A stretch of 64,000 nt of DNA, from NCBI RefSeq assembly GCF_040370365.1, contig NZ_BAABWQ010000004.1:62001-126000 (forward strand), in the 5' to 3' direction. Source of the DNA: Shimia sp040370365. GTDB taxonomy: Bacteria > Pseudomonadota > Alphaproteobacteria > Rhodobacterales > Rhodobacteraceae. Below are positions 16,360 through 23,436 of this stretch, piece after piece. Positions within the stretch are counted from its first letter, which is position 1. Every line of letters begins with the position of its first letter. The notes under the pieces are model-generated. The model was given only the letters and a program-made list of their open reading frames with translations, searched no databases and was not told where the DNA came from. The position numbers and the translations under genes were made by a program.

Positions 16360-17172
16360 TTAGGCCACAGGACTGGTCGCAACATCAACAATCCGCCGCA
16401 CCTCCGCCGCCACCTCATGGGCATGCGAAATCGCGCCCATGTGCCCCGCGCCAGCCACGGTCACCCGCCGGCCGTTCTGCACCGTCGCGGCCACGTAGTC
16501 ACACACCGGCTTCATAATCGCGGGCGACAGCGCGCCGTCCATCACCACCACAGGCACTGCAATCTCGCCAAGCCGCGGCATGATCTGAGCTGTGTCCTCC
16601 AACACGTCTTTCTGTGACGCAATCACAAACGGCAATTGTCGCGTAAACGTGGCGCGCACCTCAGCGGGCAAATGCGCCCACGGGGTGCCATCCCCCCATT
16701 CGGTCACAAACAACCGCACAGCCGCTTCCGGATCACCCGCATCGTTGAGCGCAAACATCTGCTCCATCTGCGCCTGATTGGCCGCCACATGCTCTGGTGC
16801 AACCTCACGCGCGGCCCGCATCGTGACCGGCTCATAAAGCGACAGCGAACGCACCAGATCAGGGCGGTCAATCGCCAGCCGCAACCCCAACAGACCGCCG
16901 TAAGAATGGCCAATCACGTCCACTGGCGCGGTGATCCGCGCAAGGATTGCAGCCATCATCGCATCGCCTGTGGAGGTTCCGGCAACATAATCCGCGCTGC
17001 GCCCGTGCCCCGGCATATCCGGCGCCTCAAGTGTCAGCACGTCATCAAGCGCTGCGCCAATGCCGCGAAACGCGCCTGAATGCCCGAGGTTGCAATGCAA
17101 AGCCAAGGCCGCGCGCGGCCCCTGCCCCAGCACCCGCCAATGAATGCTGGGTTTTCCGTCGTCCAATGCCAT
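16360..17172 (-). CDS. Alpha/beta hydrolase
   Basis: A 270-residue alpha/beta-hydrolase-fold protein. The nucleophile elbow is GHSYGG (S90), the oxyanion region is ALHCNLGHSG, and the loop APDMPGHGRSA is typical of the family. The acid is probably D in VVVMDGALSP, and the base histidine is in VAGAGHMGAISH. This resembles esterases or hydrolases of aromatic and meta-cleavage pathways, but no substrate can be read. It begins three bases after the stop of the HCCA isomerase gene, so they are co-transcribed and may serve one catabolic route. Confidence 0.88.
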   Translation of the reverse strand: MALDDGKPSIHWRVLGQGPRAALALHCNLGHSGAFRGIGAALDDVLTLEAPDMPGHGRSADYVAGTSTGDAMMAAILARITAPVDVIGHSYGGLLGLRLAIDRPDLVRSLSLYEPVTMRAAREVAPEHVAANQAQMEQMFALNDAGDPEAAVRLFVTEWGDGTPWAHLPAEVRATFTRQLPFVIASQKDVLEDTAQIMPRLGEIAVPVVVMDGALSPAIMKPVCDYVAATVQNGRRVTVAGAGHMGAISHAHEVAAEVRRIVDVATSPVA

Positions 17173-17175
17173 GTC

Positions 17176-17775
17176 TTAGAGCTTGCCCGCCAAATGCAGA
17201 TCCAGATCGTCCAACCGATCCTGCCCCCAAAACCGCGCCCCATCATCGGTCACATAAAACGGCGCGCCAAAGGCTCCGGCCTCCACCGCCTCGTCCAGAT
17301 TGCGCGCATAAGTCTCCGCACCCACCAACAGGCCGCTGTCCGCCAATGACGGATCAAACCCCGCCGCGCTCAGACACTCACGGATCACATCGTCTTGGGC
17401 AATGTCGCGCTCCTCAGACCAGCACGCCCGCGTGAACCCATGTGCCAAAGCGCCCAAATCGCCACCACCGGCATTCTGTGCCGCAATGAACGCATAAGAA
17501 GACGGGGCCATATTGGTTGGCCAATGCGCCGGTTTCAGGTTGAATGCCATACCCAGCTTCTGCGCCTGACGTACCAGTTCCTGCGCGCGATAGTCCTGAC
17601 GGCTTACATGCCGATCTTTGGGTGGCGTCCCTCCTGTGCGCCCAAACAGCGCAATGATGTCCAGCGGCTTGTAATCAATCTCAGCACCGTGTTTGGCGGC
17701 GATCTCCTCAAGCCGGGTCCCGGCGAGGTAGGTATACGGAGAAATTGTCGAGAAATAATAGGTGATCTTGGCCAT
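17176..17775 (-). CDS. 2-hydroxychromene-2-carboxylate isomerase / DsbA-family protein
   Basis: A 199-residue thioredoxin-fold protein of the HCCA isomerase (kappa-class GST-like) group. It begins ITYYFSTISPYTYLAG, where a serine occupies the active site in place of DsbA cysteines. The helical insertion and the cis-proline loop GAFGAPFYV near residue 167 are present, and the WGQDRLDDLDLHL C-terminus is typical. The characterised member acts in naphthalene degradation with glutathione; many Roseobacter paralogues are uncharacterised. The ribosome binding site GGGAGG is strong. It shares a transcript with the alpha/beta hydrolase. Confidence 0.88.
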   Translation of the reverse strand: MAKITYYFSTISPYTYLAGTRLEEIAAKHGAEIDYKPLDIIALFGRTGGTPPKDRHVSRQDYRAQELVRQAQKLGMAFNLKPAHWPTNMAPSSYAFIAAQNAGGGDLGALAHGFTRACWSEERDIAQDDVIRECLSAAGFDPSLADSGLLVGAETYARNLDEAVEAGAFGAPFYVTDDGARFWGQDRLDDLDLHLAGKL

Positions 17776-17882
17776 TTATGCCTCCCTGATGGCGCGCTTA
17801 GCTTTGCGAGACGTTAGGGCCATGTTAAGCGGAGTGCAACGTCACGAATCTGTCACCAAAGCCACCTGGGGATTACTGCGCT

Positions 17883-18899
17883 ATGGCCAATATTCTTGAA
17901 CCAAAAATGATCACTGGCAATGCCAACAAACCGCTTGCCAGCGCCATCGCGCGGCGCATGACGATGCACCGGGGAAGTGCCGTCGATCTTATTAACGCTC
18001 GCGTCGAACGCTTTAACGACGCCGAGATCTTCGTCGAAGTCTACGACAACGTCCGCGGCGAGGACATGTTTATCATTCAGTCCACATCCAATCCGGCGAA
18101 CGATAACCTTATGGAACTGCTGATTATGTCGGATGCATTGCGCCGCTCGTCAGCCCGTCGGATCACCGCAGTGATCCCTTACTTCGGATACGCCCGCCAA
18201 GATCGCCGCACCAAAGCCCGCACCCCTATCACGGCAAAGCTTGTTGCCAATATGATGGTCGAAGCTGGGATTGAGCGCATTCTCACGATGGATTTGCACG
18301 CCGCACAAATTCAGGGGTTCTTCGACATCCCGGTCGACAACCTCTACGCCTCGCCGATCTTCGCACTCGACATCAAGGCACAATTCAAAGATGCGCTAAG
18401 TGACGTTATGGTGATTTCTCCAGACGTCGGCGGTGTGGCGCGTGCACGTGAACTTGCAAAACGTATCAATGCGCCGCTGGCCATTGTCGACAAACGTCGC
18501 GAGAAGCCCGGTGAAATTGCTGAAATGACCGTGATCGGCAATGTGGAAGGCAAGAAATGTATCATCGTGGATGACATCTGCGACACAGCTGGCACCCTGT
18601 GCAAAGCGGCTGAGGTTCTGATGGAGCACGGCGCCACAGAAGTTCACAGCTACATCTCGCACGGTGTGTTGTCTGGGCCGGCCATTGAGCGCATCACCAA
18701 CTCGGTGATGAAATCGCTGGTGATCACCGACAGCATTGAACCCACAGACGCCGTCAAAGGCGCAGCCAACATCCGCATCGTGCCCACAGCGCCGATGTTC
18801 GCTCAGGCGATTATGAACACCTCCAACGGCACCTCCGTCTCATCTCTGTTTGAAACCGAGACACTGGAGCCTGCATATGAAGGCTTGTTCAAGGTCTGA
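17883..18899 (+). CDS. prs: Ribose-phosphate pyrophosphokinase
   Basis: A 338-residue PRPP synthase that makes 5-phosphoribosyl diphosphate from ribose-5-phosphate and ATP for nucleotide, histidine and tryptophan synthesis. The ATP and metal loop PYFGYARQDRRTKARTP is at 99-115. The ribose-phosphate region contains MDLHAAQIQGFFDIP, and the PRPP-binding loop VDDICDTAGT is at 229-238. The length is slightly longer than the ~315 of enteric enzymes, with an N-terminal extension usual for alphaproteobacteria. It is monocistronic, with a strong terminator 25 bases downstream. Confidence 0.97.
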   Translation: MANILEPKMITGNANKPLASAIARRMTMHRGSAVDLINARVERFNDAEIFVEVYDNVRGEDMFIIQSTSNPANDNLMELLIMSDALRRSSARRITAVIPYFGYARQDRRTKARTPITAKLVANMMVEAGIERILTMDLHAAQIQGFFDIPVDNLYASPIFALDIKAQFKDALSDVMVISPDVGGVARARELAKRINAPLAIVDKRREKPGEIAEMTVIGNVEGKKCIIVDDICDTAGTLCKAAEVLMEHGATEVHSYISHGVLSGPAIERITNSVMKSLVITDSIEPTDAVKGAANIRIVPTAPMFAQAIMNTSNGTSVSSLFETETLEPAYEGLFKV

Positions 18900-18924
18900 A
18901 TGTTCTGAGACCCAAGTGGTGACA

Positions 18925-18964
18925 AGAGGCGAAAGCGCGTGGTGCGCTTTCGCCTCTTTCTTTG
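18925..18964 (+). terminator. Rho-independent terminator after prs
   Basis: A perfect 14-bp stem (18925-18938 with 18944-18957) and loop GTGGT, followed by TTCTTTG. The stem is rich in GCGC and GGCG and lies 25 bases after the prs stop. Confidence 0.92.
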
Positions 18965-19000
18965 TGTAAGGCCAGATGGCTGTAGCGTCACGCCATCAAC

Positions 19001-19477
19001 CTAGAACTCGATTTCTAGCTTCGTGAAACCATAGATATCGTTCTCTTTGTTACGTCCCGAATTGGCGGCCGCAACGCCCACTCCACAGATCGGACACAAG
19101 ATGGCGACACCAATTGCAGAGCCTGCTCTTGCTTTCTTGGAGAGGTTCTCTGGCGCAAAGGCTTTTGCCATGGTCTCCCCGTCATAGGTACAACTCAAAG
19201 TAACATTGGCTGCGCCTTGGCTATAGGCAGGTAGGTTCACCGTGGCCGGGGTTTTGAATGGTTCGGTGGAGTATTTTGCCGAGTCGATCGTACAAGTCGC
19301 TTCCAGCCCTTTGCCCTCTTGGGACACACGCACATTTACCGGCTGATACCCCGCGACAAAAGATGTGCTCGGCTCATTTTTGAAGCTGGCGGTGATCCCT
19401 TTGTCCGATGGCCCCTTGACCGTCGCGCAGGCCGAAAGAGCCAGTGCAAGAAGCACGCAAATAGGCAGTTTATTCAT
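19001..19477 (-). CDS. Putative lipoprotein, 158 residues
   Basis: An exported lipoprotein. The N-terminus MNKLPICVLLALALSACATV has a lipobox (LSAC, cysteine at about 17). The middle is beta-rich with a cysteine pair (ATCTIDSA, TLSCTYDG). Near residues 120-140 a short hydrophobic glycine- and cysteine-containing segment (AIGVAILCPICGVGVAAA) could insert in a membrane. No family recognised. An AAGGA site lies upstream, overlapping the end of a possible 20-codon leader frame at 19484-19546. Expressed from the AT-rich gap shared with the divergent autotransporter gene. Confidence 0.75.
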   Translation of the reverse strand: MNKLPICVLLALALSACATVKGPSDKGITASFKNEPSTSFVAGYQPVNVRVSQEGKGLEATCTIDSAKYSTEPFKTPATVNLPAYSQGAANVTLSCTYDGETMAKAFAPENLSKKARAGSAIGVAILCPICGVGVAAANSGRNKENDIYGFTKLEIEF

Positions 19478-19483
19478 TGTCGT

Positions 19484-19546
19484 TTATTCCTTTGATTTCA
19501 TCTGGTTGTCGCTGGCGACCCGCCTGATTGCGATCGTGTCTTTCAT
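19484..19546 (-). CDS. Possible 20-residue leader peptide upstream of the lipoprotein gene
   Basis: A short frame that starts with ATG 8 bases after GCGGAG and reads MKDTIAIRRVASDNQMKSKE. It ends 6 bases before the lipoprotein start, and its stop codon overlaps the AAGGA site of that gene, so translational coupling is possible. It has no recognisable homologue. Chance occurrence cannot be excluded. Confidence 0.3.
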   Translation of the reverse strand: MKDTIAIRRVASDNQMKSKE

Positions 19547-19742
19547 CGTCAATCTCCGCTCCGCTTTCTAATTTATGCTTTTAAGACATCACATTATACA
19601 TCTCGATATACATACCAATATCCTTAAAATTTGCTAAAAATCAGAACCAATTGAGGGGGAATTCACAGGGCGTGTCAGGCAAAATTTAAGGGGTCAAACC
19701 GTAAAATGTCAGGTGTTGAGCATCGCTTGAGGTCGGTACATC

Positions 19743-21884
19743 ATGACGCGCACACTCCCCCGTTTGACCGTTCTGGTCTTGCTGCCATTTCTTCTGGCCA
19801 GCTGCAAAGGCGGCGCTGATGACACCGGGTCCGGCACTGGCGGGTCTTCGGGAACCACACTACCGATCACCGACAGTTCAACCTTGCTCGCATCGTTCAT
19901 AGACACTCTGGATCCCATTCGCAGCCAAGCCAATCGGCTGCTCACGCGAAATACACGCTATACGTTACAGACAGCGCCCTCCGGCATGTATGTGGACAAG
20001 AACCGCAACAACCGATTTGACACCGGCGTTGACGTCCGCCTTGTCGGCAATCCAATTGAACACGCCGGCATTCACTATGCGCATGCCGCTGGGTTGACCG
20101 GCGATGGCGAGGTGATCGCATTTTCTGACAGCGGCTTTCTCACATCACATGATGCCTTTTCGGGGCGCAGCATCACAACCGGCACCGGCCTTGGCGTTGC
20201 GGATCACGGCACTTTTGTCGCCTCCGTCGCCGCTGGCAATTCTTCGGACATGATCGGGGTGGCCCCAGAAGCTGACTTGATCTTCGGGAGTTTTGACTCT
20301 TTTGCCCAGCTCACCGAAACCGCCAACGCCGCCGCCGCCGCCAATGCTGTGGCCTTGAACAACTCATGGGGCTTTTCCACCCGGGGCGCGCGAACATCCG
20401 ACTACGTTGGTCTGTTTAGCTCCTCCGCAGGCGCGGCCTATCTGACCGCTCTGCGCAACTTCGCAGAGGACGGGATTGTTGTGTTTTCCGTGCCCAACAC
20501 CTCCAGCCTGTCTGTCACCGGATTGATGCCAGCTTTGCCGATGTTTGATCCCTCTCTGGAGCAGAGCTGGATCGCCGTGGTCAACGGGGTTCCAGTGATG
20601 TCTGGGGATGATGTCATCTCCGCTGAACGGGTGTCAGAACCCTGTCTTGAGGCGGCCGCATGGTGCATCTCTGCCAACGGCAGTTGGACAGGGGCCAATG
20701 CGGATTCCAGCAGCAGCTACGGGTTTGGCACCGGCACCTCCTACGCCGCCCCCTCTGTCTCTGGCGCGCTCGCTCTACTGGGCGAAGCTTTCCCCAACAT
20801 GACAAATCAGGAATTGCGCGTTCGCCTGCTGGCATCCGCCGACAATGATTTCGACGGCTTTACGCAAAGCGGCACCACCGAATTGGTTTCGGGATTTGAA
20901 CACGCCTACAGTGACGAATGGGGACACGGATTTTTGGATGTCGCCGCCGCGCTGCTGCCTATCGGACGGGCCACCGTCACCACAGGGGACGGCACCGTAC
21001 TCGATGCTCAGCGCCCCCTGGTCACAGCAGGAAACGCCACCGGTGATGCTGTGGCCCGTGCGCTACAAAACGTCCAAATCGACACCCGGGATGCGCTCTC
21101 TGCGTCCTTCTCCGTCAATGCCTCCCAGATGGTTGCCCAACGGTCGGCTGCACCGCTGTTCTCAATCCACGATCTGGCCAATTTTGGCCGCCCTCAAGCC
21201 GCAGACCTTGGCAGCGCTGCATTCTTTGGTGATCGACAGGGCCTGCCAGTGATGTTGAGCGATGACGACGTTGAGCTATCTCTGTTTCATGGGCAGAACG
21301 GCGGCTCCGACGCATTGGGGTTTGGGCTCAGCCGCAGATTTGACCTCGGCGACGCCAGCCTTCGCATCGGAACCGCTTATGGCGAAGACACAGCTGCGTT
21401 GATGTCCAATTGGAGCGGCGGAACAAACAGCTCGATAGCCTCATTTGACATGGCGCTGTCCACCGCCCTGTCAGAGGCCTCTGCGCTGACAATCTCGCTG
21501 GGCTATGCTTACGGCCAAGAGGCCTCAGGCCTTGTTCAGTCCGCCGATGTTCGGATGAATGCAAGCGCCGTCTCTTATGCTCACAATCACCTCTTTAAAC
21601 ACAACGACCGGCTCAAACTGTCACTCGCCCTTCCCGCCGCTGTATCATCCGGGGAAACGTCCTTGTCGTTGCCTGTGACCTCAAGTTCTGGCGCCACCAC
21701 CCATGAGGACGTACGGATCGGCCTGGCCCCAAACAGCCGCGAAGTGCGCTTGTCGGTGACCTACGAACATCCGGTAACGCGCAACACCACCCTTGGCCTG
21801 TCCTTTGCACATGCCGAAAACCGCGGCCATATTGCCGGAAACCGTGACACCGGCGTGATGTTTGGTCTGCAAACGCGCTTCTAG
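19743..21884 (+). CDS. Subtilisin-like serine protease autotransporter lipoprotein (NalP-like)
   Basis: A 713-residue secreted protein. The signal peptide ends in a lipobox, LLASC with cysteine 21, followed by a glycine/serine-rich linker. The peptidase S8 domain has its triad intact: D129 in AFSDSGF, H155 in ADHGTFVAS, and S333 in GTSYAAPS, with an oxyanion asparagine in LNNSWG. A linker at 400-480 leads to a C-terminal autotransporter beta-barrel that ends in phenylalanine (GLQTRF). A lipidated protease autotransporter is known in NalP of Neisseria, which cleaves other surface proteins. It has its own promoter region and stands as a single gene. Confidence 0.9.
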   Translation: MTRTLPRLTVLVLLPFLLASCKGGADDTGSGTGGSSGTTLPITDSSTLLASFIDTLDPIRSQANRLLTRNTRYTLQTAPSGMYVDKNRNNRFDTGVDVRLVGNPIEHAGIHYAHAAGLTGDGEVIAFSDSGFLTSHDAFSGRSITTGTGLGVADHGTFVASVAAGNSSDMIGVAPEADLIFGSFDSFAQLTETANAAAAANAVALNNSWGFSTRGARTSDYVGLFSSSAGAAYLTALRNFAEDGIVVFSVPNTSSLSVTGLMPALPMFDPSLEQSWIAVVNGVPVMSGDDVISAERVSEPCLEAAAWCISANGSWTGANADSSSSYGFGTGTSYAAPSVSGALALLGEAFPNMTNQELRVRLLASADNDFDGFTQSGTTELVSGFEHAYSDEWGHGFLDVAAALLPIGRATVTTGDGTVLDAQRPLVTAGNATGDAVARALQNVQIDTRDALSASFSVNASQMVAQRSAAPLFSIHDLANFGRPQAADLGSAAFFGDRQGLPVMLSDDDVELSLFHGQNGGSDALGFGLSRRFDLGDASLRIGTAYGEDTAALMSNWSGGTNSSIASFDMALSTALSEASALTISLGYAYGQEASGLVQSADVRMNASAVSYAHNHLFKHNDRLKLSLALPAAVSSGETSLSLPVTSSSGATTHEDVRIGLAPNSREVRLSVTYEHPVTRNTTLGLSFAHAENRGHIAGNRDTGVMFGLQTRF

Positions 21885-22124
21885 TTGGCGTCAGACCCGC
21901 CCACCAAACGACGCCACCACACATTCAAGCGCTTGTGCGCCCATAGCCCCTCACGCAGGCCAAGCAAAATGTGACACGTCAGGCTGACCGCTGACCGGTG
22001 TCTCCCTTGTGGCTCATTTTCAAAGTGCTGGAAAAGACGTCCAAGAAGTGAAACTCTATCTCACGGATTTATTTTAGAATCGCATATTTAATTTATTTTT
22101 ATTTGACAATCACATAGGTGAAAA

Positions 22125-22844
22125 ATGATCTCATTTTACTCAATTCACCCTGACATCTCACCTCCCATGAAGGCAGATACGGCGGCATTGGGGCGCATCC
22201 CTATATCCGCCTATCAATATTGTGAGGCGGTGAGAACCGCGTCCTCAATGGGGTGGTACGTATTTCCCCCAACAGACTTTAGCCTCTCCTATGACGGCAC
22301 CGAAGTTTTTATCGCTGATGAAGGGGAATGGCGTCCCCTGATATCCGAACCACTCCCGGAGAACTTGGAATCACGCTGGGAAGCTGAATTTGAATCCAAG
22401 TTCGGCGCCTGTCCAAACATGTTGTCCGAACTCAGTGATCCGGGCGTCGTGCAGATATTCACTGGGTTGTTTGTGTCCACGCCCAAAAACCAGTGGAGCC
22501 ACGTCCGCCCATTGGTCAACATCCATGCCAAAAGCTCTTTCTGGTGTTATGAGGGTATTGTGGAAACGGACAGCTTTTCACCACTTCCACTGTTTATAAA
22601 CATCCAAATGACACGCACCAACAGCGAAATCTATTTCCCAAAAGAATTCCCCCTGTTTCAGATTTCCTGTGTGCCCAGCGAAATTCGCGACCTAAACAAA
22701 GCCGCGCATATGGCCACTGTTTTTGACGATGTCGTCCCGATGGCAGGTCTTTCCAAAACACTTCGCCGCCAACCTGGTGTGTCTGTGCCGCTGGGCCAAT
22801 ACGGCACCGAAGTGCGAAAAAAGCGCAAACAAATACACGCCTAG
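22125..22844 (+). CDS. Uncharacterised 239-residue protein (possibly DUF6065 family)
   Basis: A soluble protein that begins MISFYSIHPDISPPMKADTA. The strongest block is SAYQYCEAVRTASSMGWYVF followed by PPTDFSLSYDGTEV (28-60), which I recall from the uncharacterised DUF6065-type family; this is unverified. A later block reads PLVNIHAKSSFWCYEGIVETD and FPLFQIS. The C-terminus is strongly basic (EVRKKRKQIHA). The site AGGTGAAAA precedes the ATG. The gene lies in a distinctly AT-rich patch (about 22.0-23.3 kb) and converges with the small peptide gene at 23124-23219, which suggests a transferred pair. No function can be stated. Confidence 0.7.
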   Translation: MISFYSIHPDISPPMKADTAALGRIPISAYQYCEAVRTASSMGWYVFPPTDFSLSYDGTEVFIADEGEWRPLISEPLPENLESRWEAEFESKFGACPNMLSELSDPGVVQIFTGLFVSTPKNQWSHVRPLVNIHAKSSFWCYEGIVETDSFSPLPLFINIQMTRTNSEIYFPKEFPLFQISCVPSEIRDLNKAAHMATVFDDVVPMAGLSKTLRRQPGVSVPLGQYGTEVRKKRKQIHA

Positions 22845-23002
22845 CTCCGCAGGTGCGGCCACGGAAAATGCAACGCCTGGTGCCGCACCAATCAAACCTA
22901 TCCTGAAAAAACGACCCCGCTCTAAATATGCGGAGCCGGATTGTTTGATTGGCGACTCACAGTCTCATTTCAGAGATCACTCACTTCGCCGCAATTCACG
23001 AT

Positions 23003-23031
23003 ATCTTGGACCAAACAAAATGGTCCAAGAT
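23003..23031. repeat. 11-bp perfect inverted repeat
   Basis: ATCTTGGACCA at 23003-23013 and its exact complement at 23021-23031 are separated by AACAAAA. It lies between the convergent 22125-22844 gene and the small peptide gene. There is no T-run on either strand, so it may be a structured RNA 3' end or a protein site. Confidence 0.6.
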
Positions 23032-23123
23032 CTTTATCGCTGAATTGGCTTTCAGCTATACGAAGACTTTTCGTCATTCATTTCGCACCATAAAGGCCAG
23101 CCAACTCGCATCCAAAGGACGCC

Positions 23124-23219
23124 TTATTTCTTCTGTCCGTTGGCGACCAACTTCGGTGAGATAATGCCACCACCGCCAAGTACAGGACGAGCTTTTTTAT
23201 CGATAATTTTCGGTTTCAT
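23124..23219 (-). CDS. 31-residue glycine-rich cationic peptide
   Basis: A short frame with a good ribosome binding site (AAGGA, 8 bases upstream of ATG). The peptide starts MKPKIIDKKARPVL, continues with four consecutive glycines (GGGG), then reads IISPKLVANGQKK. It has eight lysine or arginine residues and one acidic residue, and no hydrophobic helix. A double-glycine followed by a basic tail could mark a processed secreted peptide, but no transporter or modifying enzyme is adjacent. A TTGACA sequence (23288-23293, minus strand) may be part of its promoter. It has its own transcript, bounded upstream by the ABC-F terminator. The codon-consistent frame and clean site argue for a real gene; function unknown. 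Confidence 0.55.
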   Translation of the reverse strand: MKPKIIDKKARPVLGGGGIISPKLVANGQKK

Positions 23220-23331
23220 AATAGTATCCTTTTTAAAATATAGTCCGGGCCGGAGCCCACAAAAAGCATCGAGATAAAAACTGGTGATGTCAACTCTGAC
23301 AGCTCAATCCGACTAACACACCAAACTCCCT

Positions 23332-23363
23332 AAAAAAAATGAGACGGCGCTTAACGCACCGTC
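23332..23363 (-). terminator. Rho-independent terminator after the ABC-F gene
   Basis: On the minus strand, GACGGTGC pairs with GCGCCGTC (one mismatch, loop GTTAA), followed by CTCA and eight T. It lies 74 bases past the stop codon of the ABC-F ATPase gene. Confidence 0.85.
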
Positions 23364-23436
23364 CCAAGGCAACATATTCAAAAATCGCAGACCTCCGCGA
23401 TACAGTCGCATTACAGACGCGATACCGACATGCTGT

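Noticed and set aside
22949..23164. 71-residue plus-strand frame between the orphan gene and the peptide gene
   Set aside because: It reads through the perfect inverted repeat and the antisense of the peptide; no ribosome binding site.
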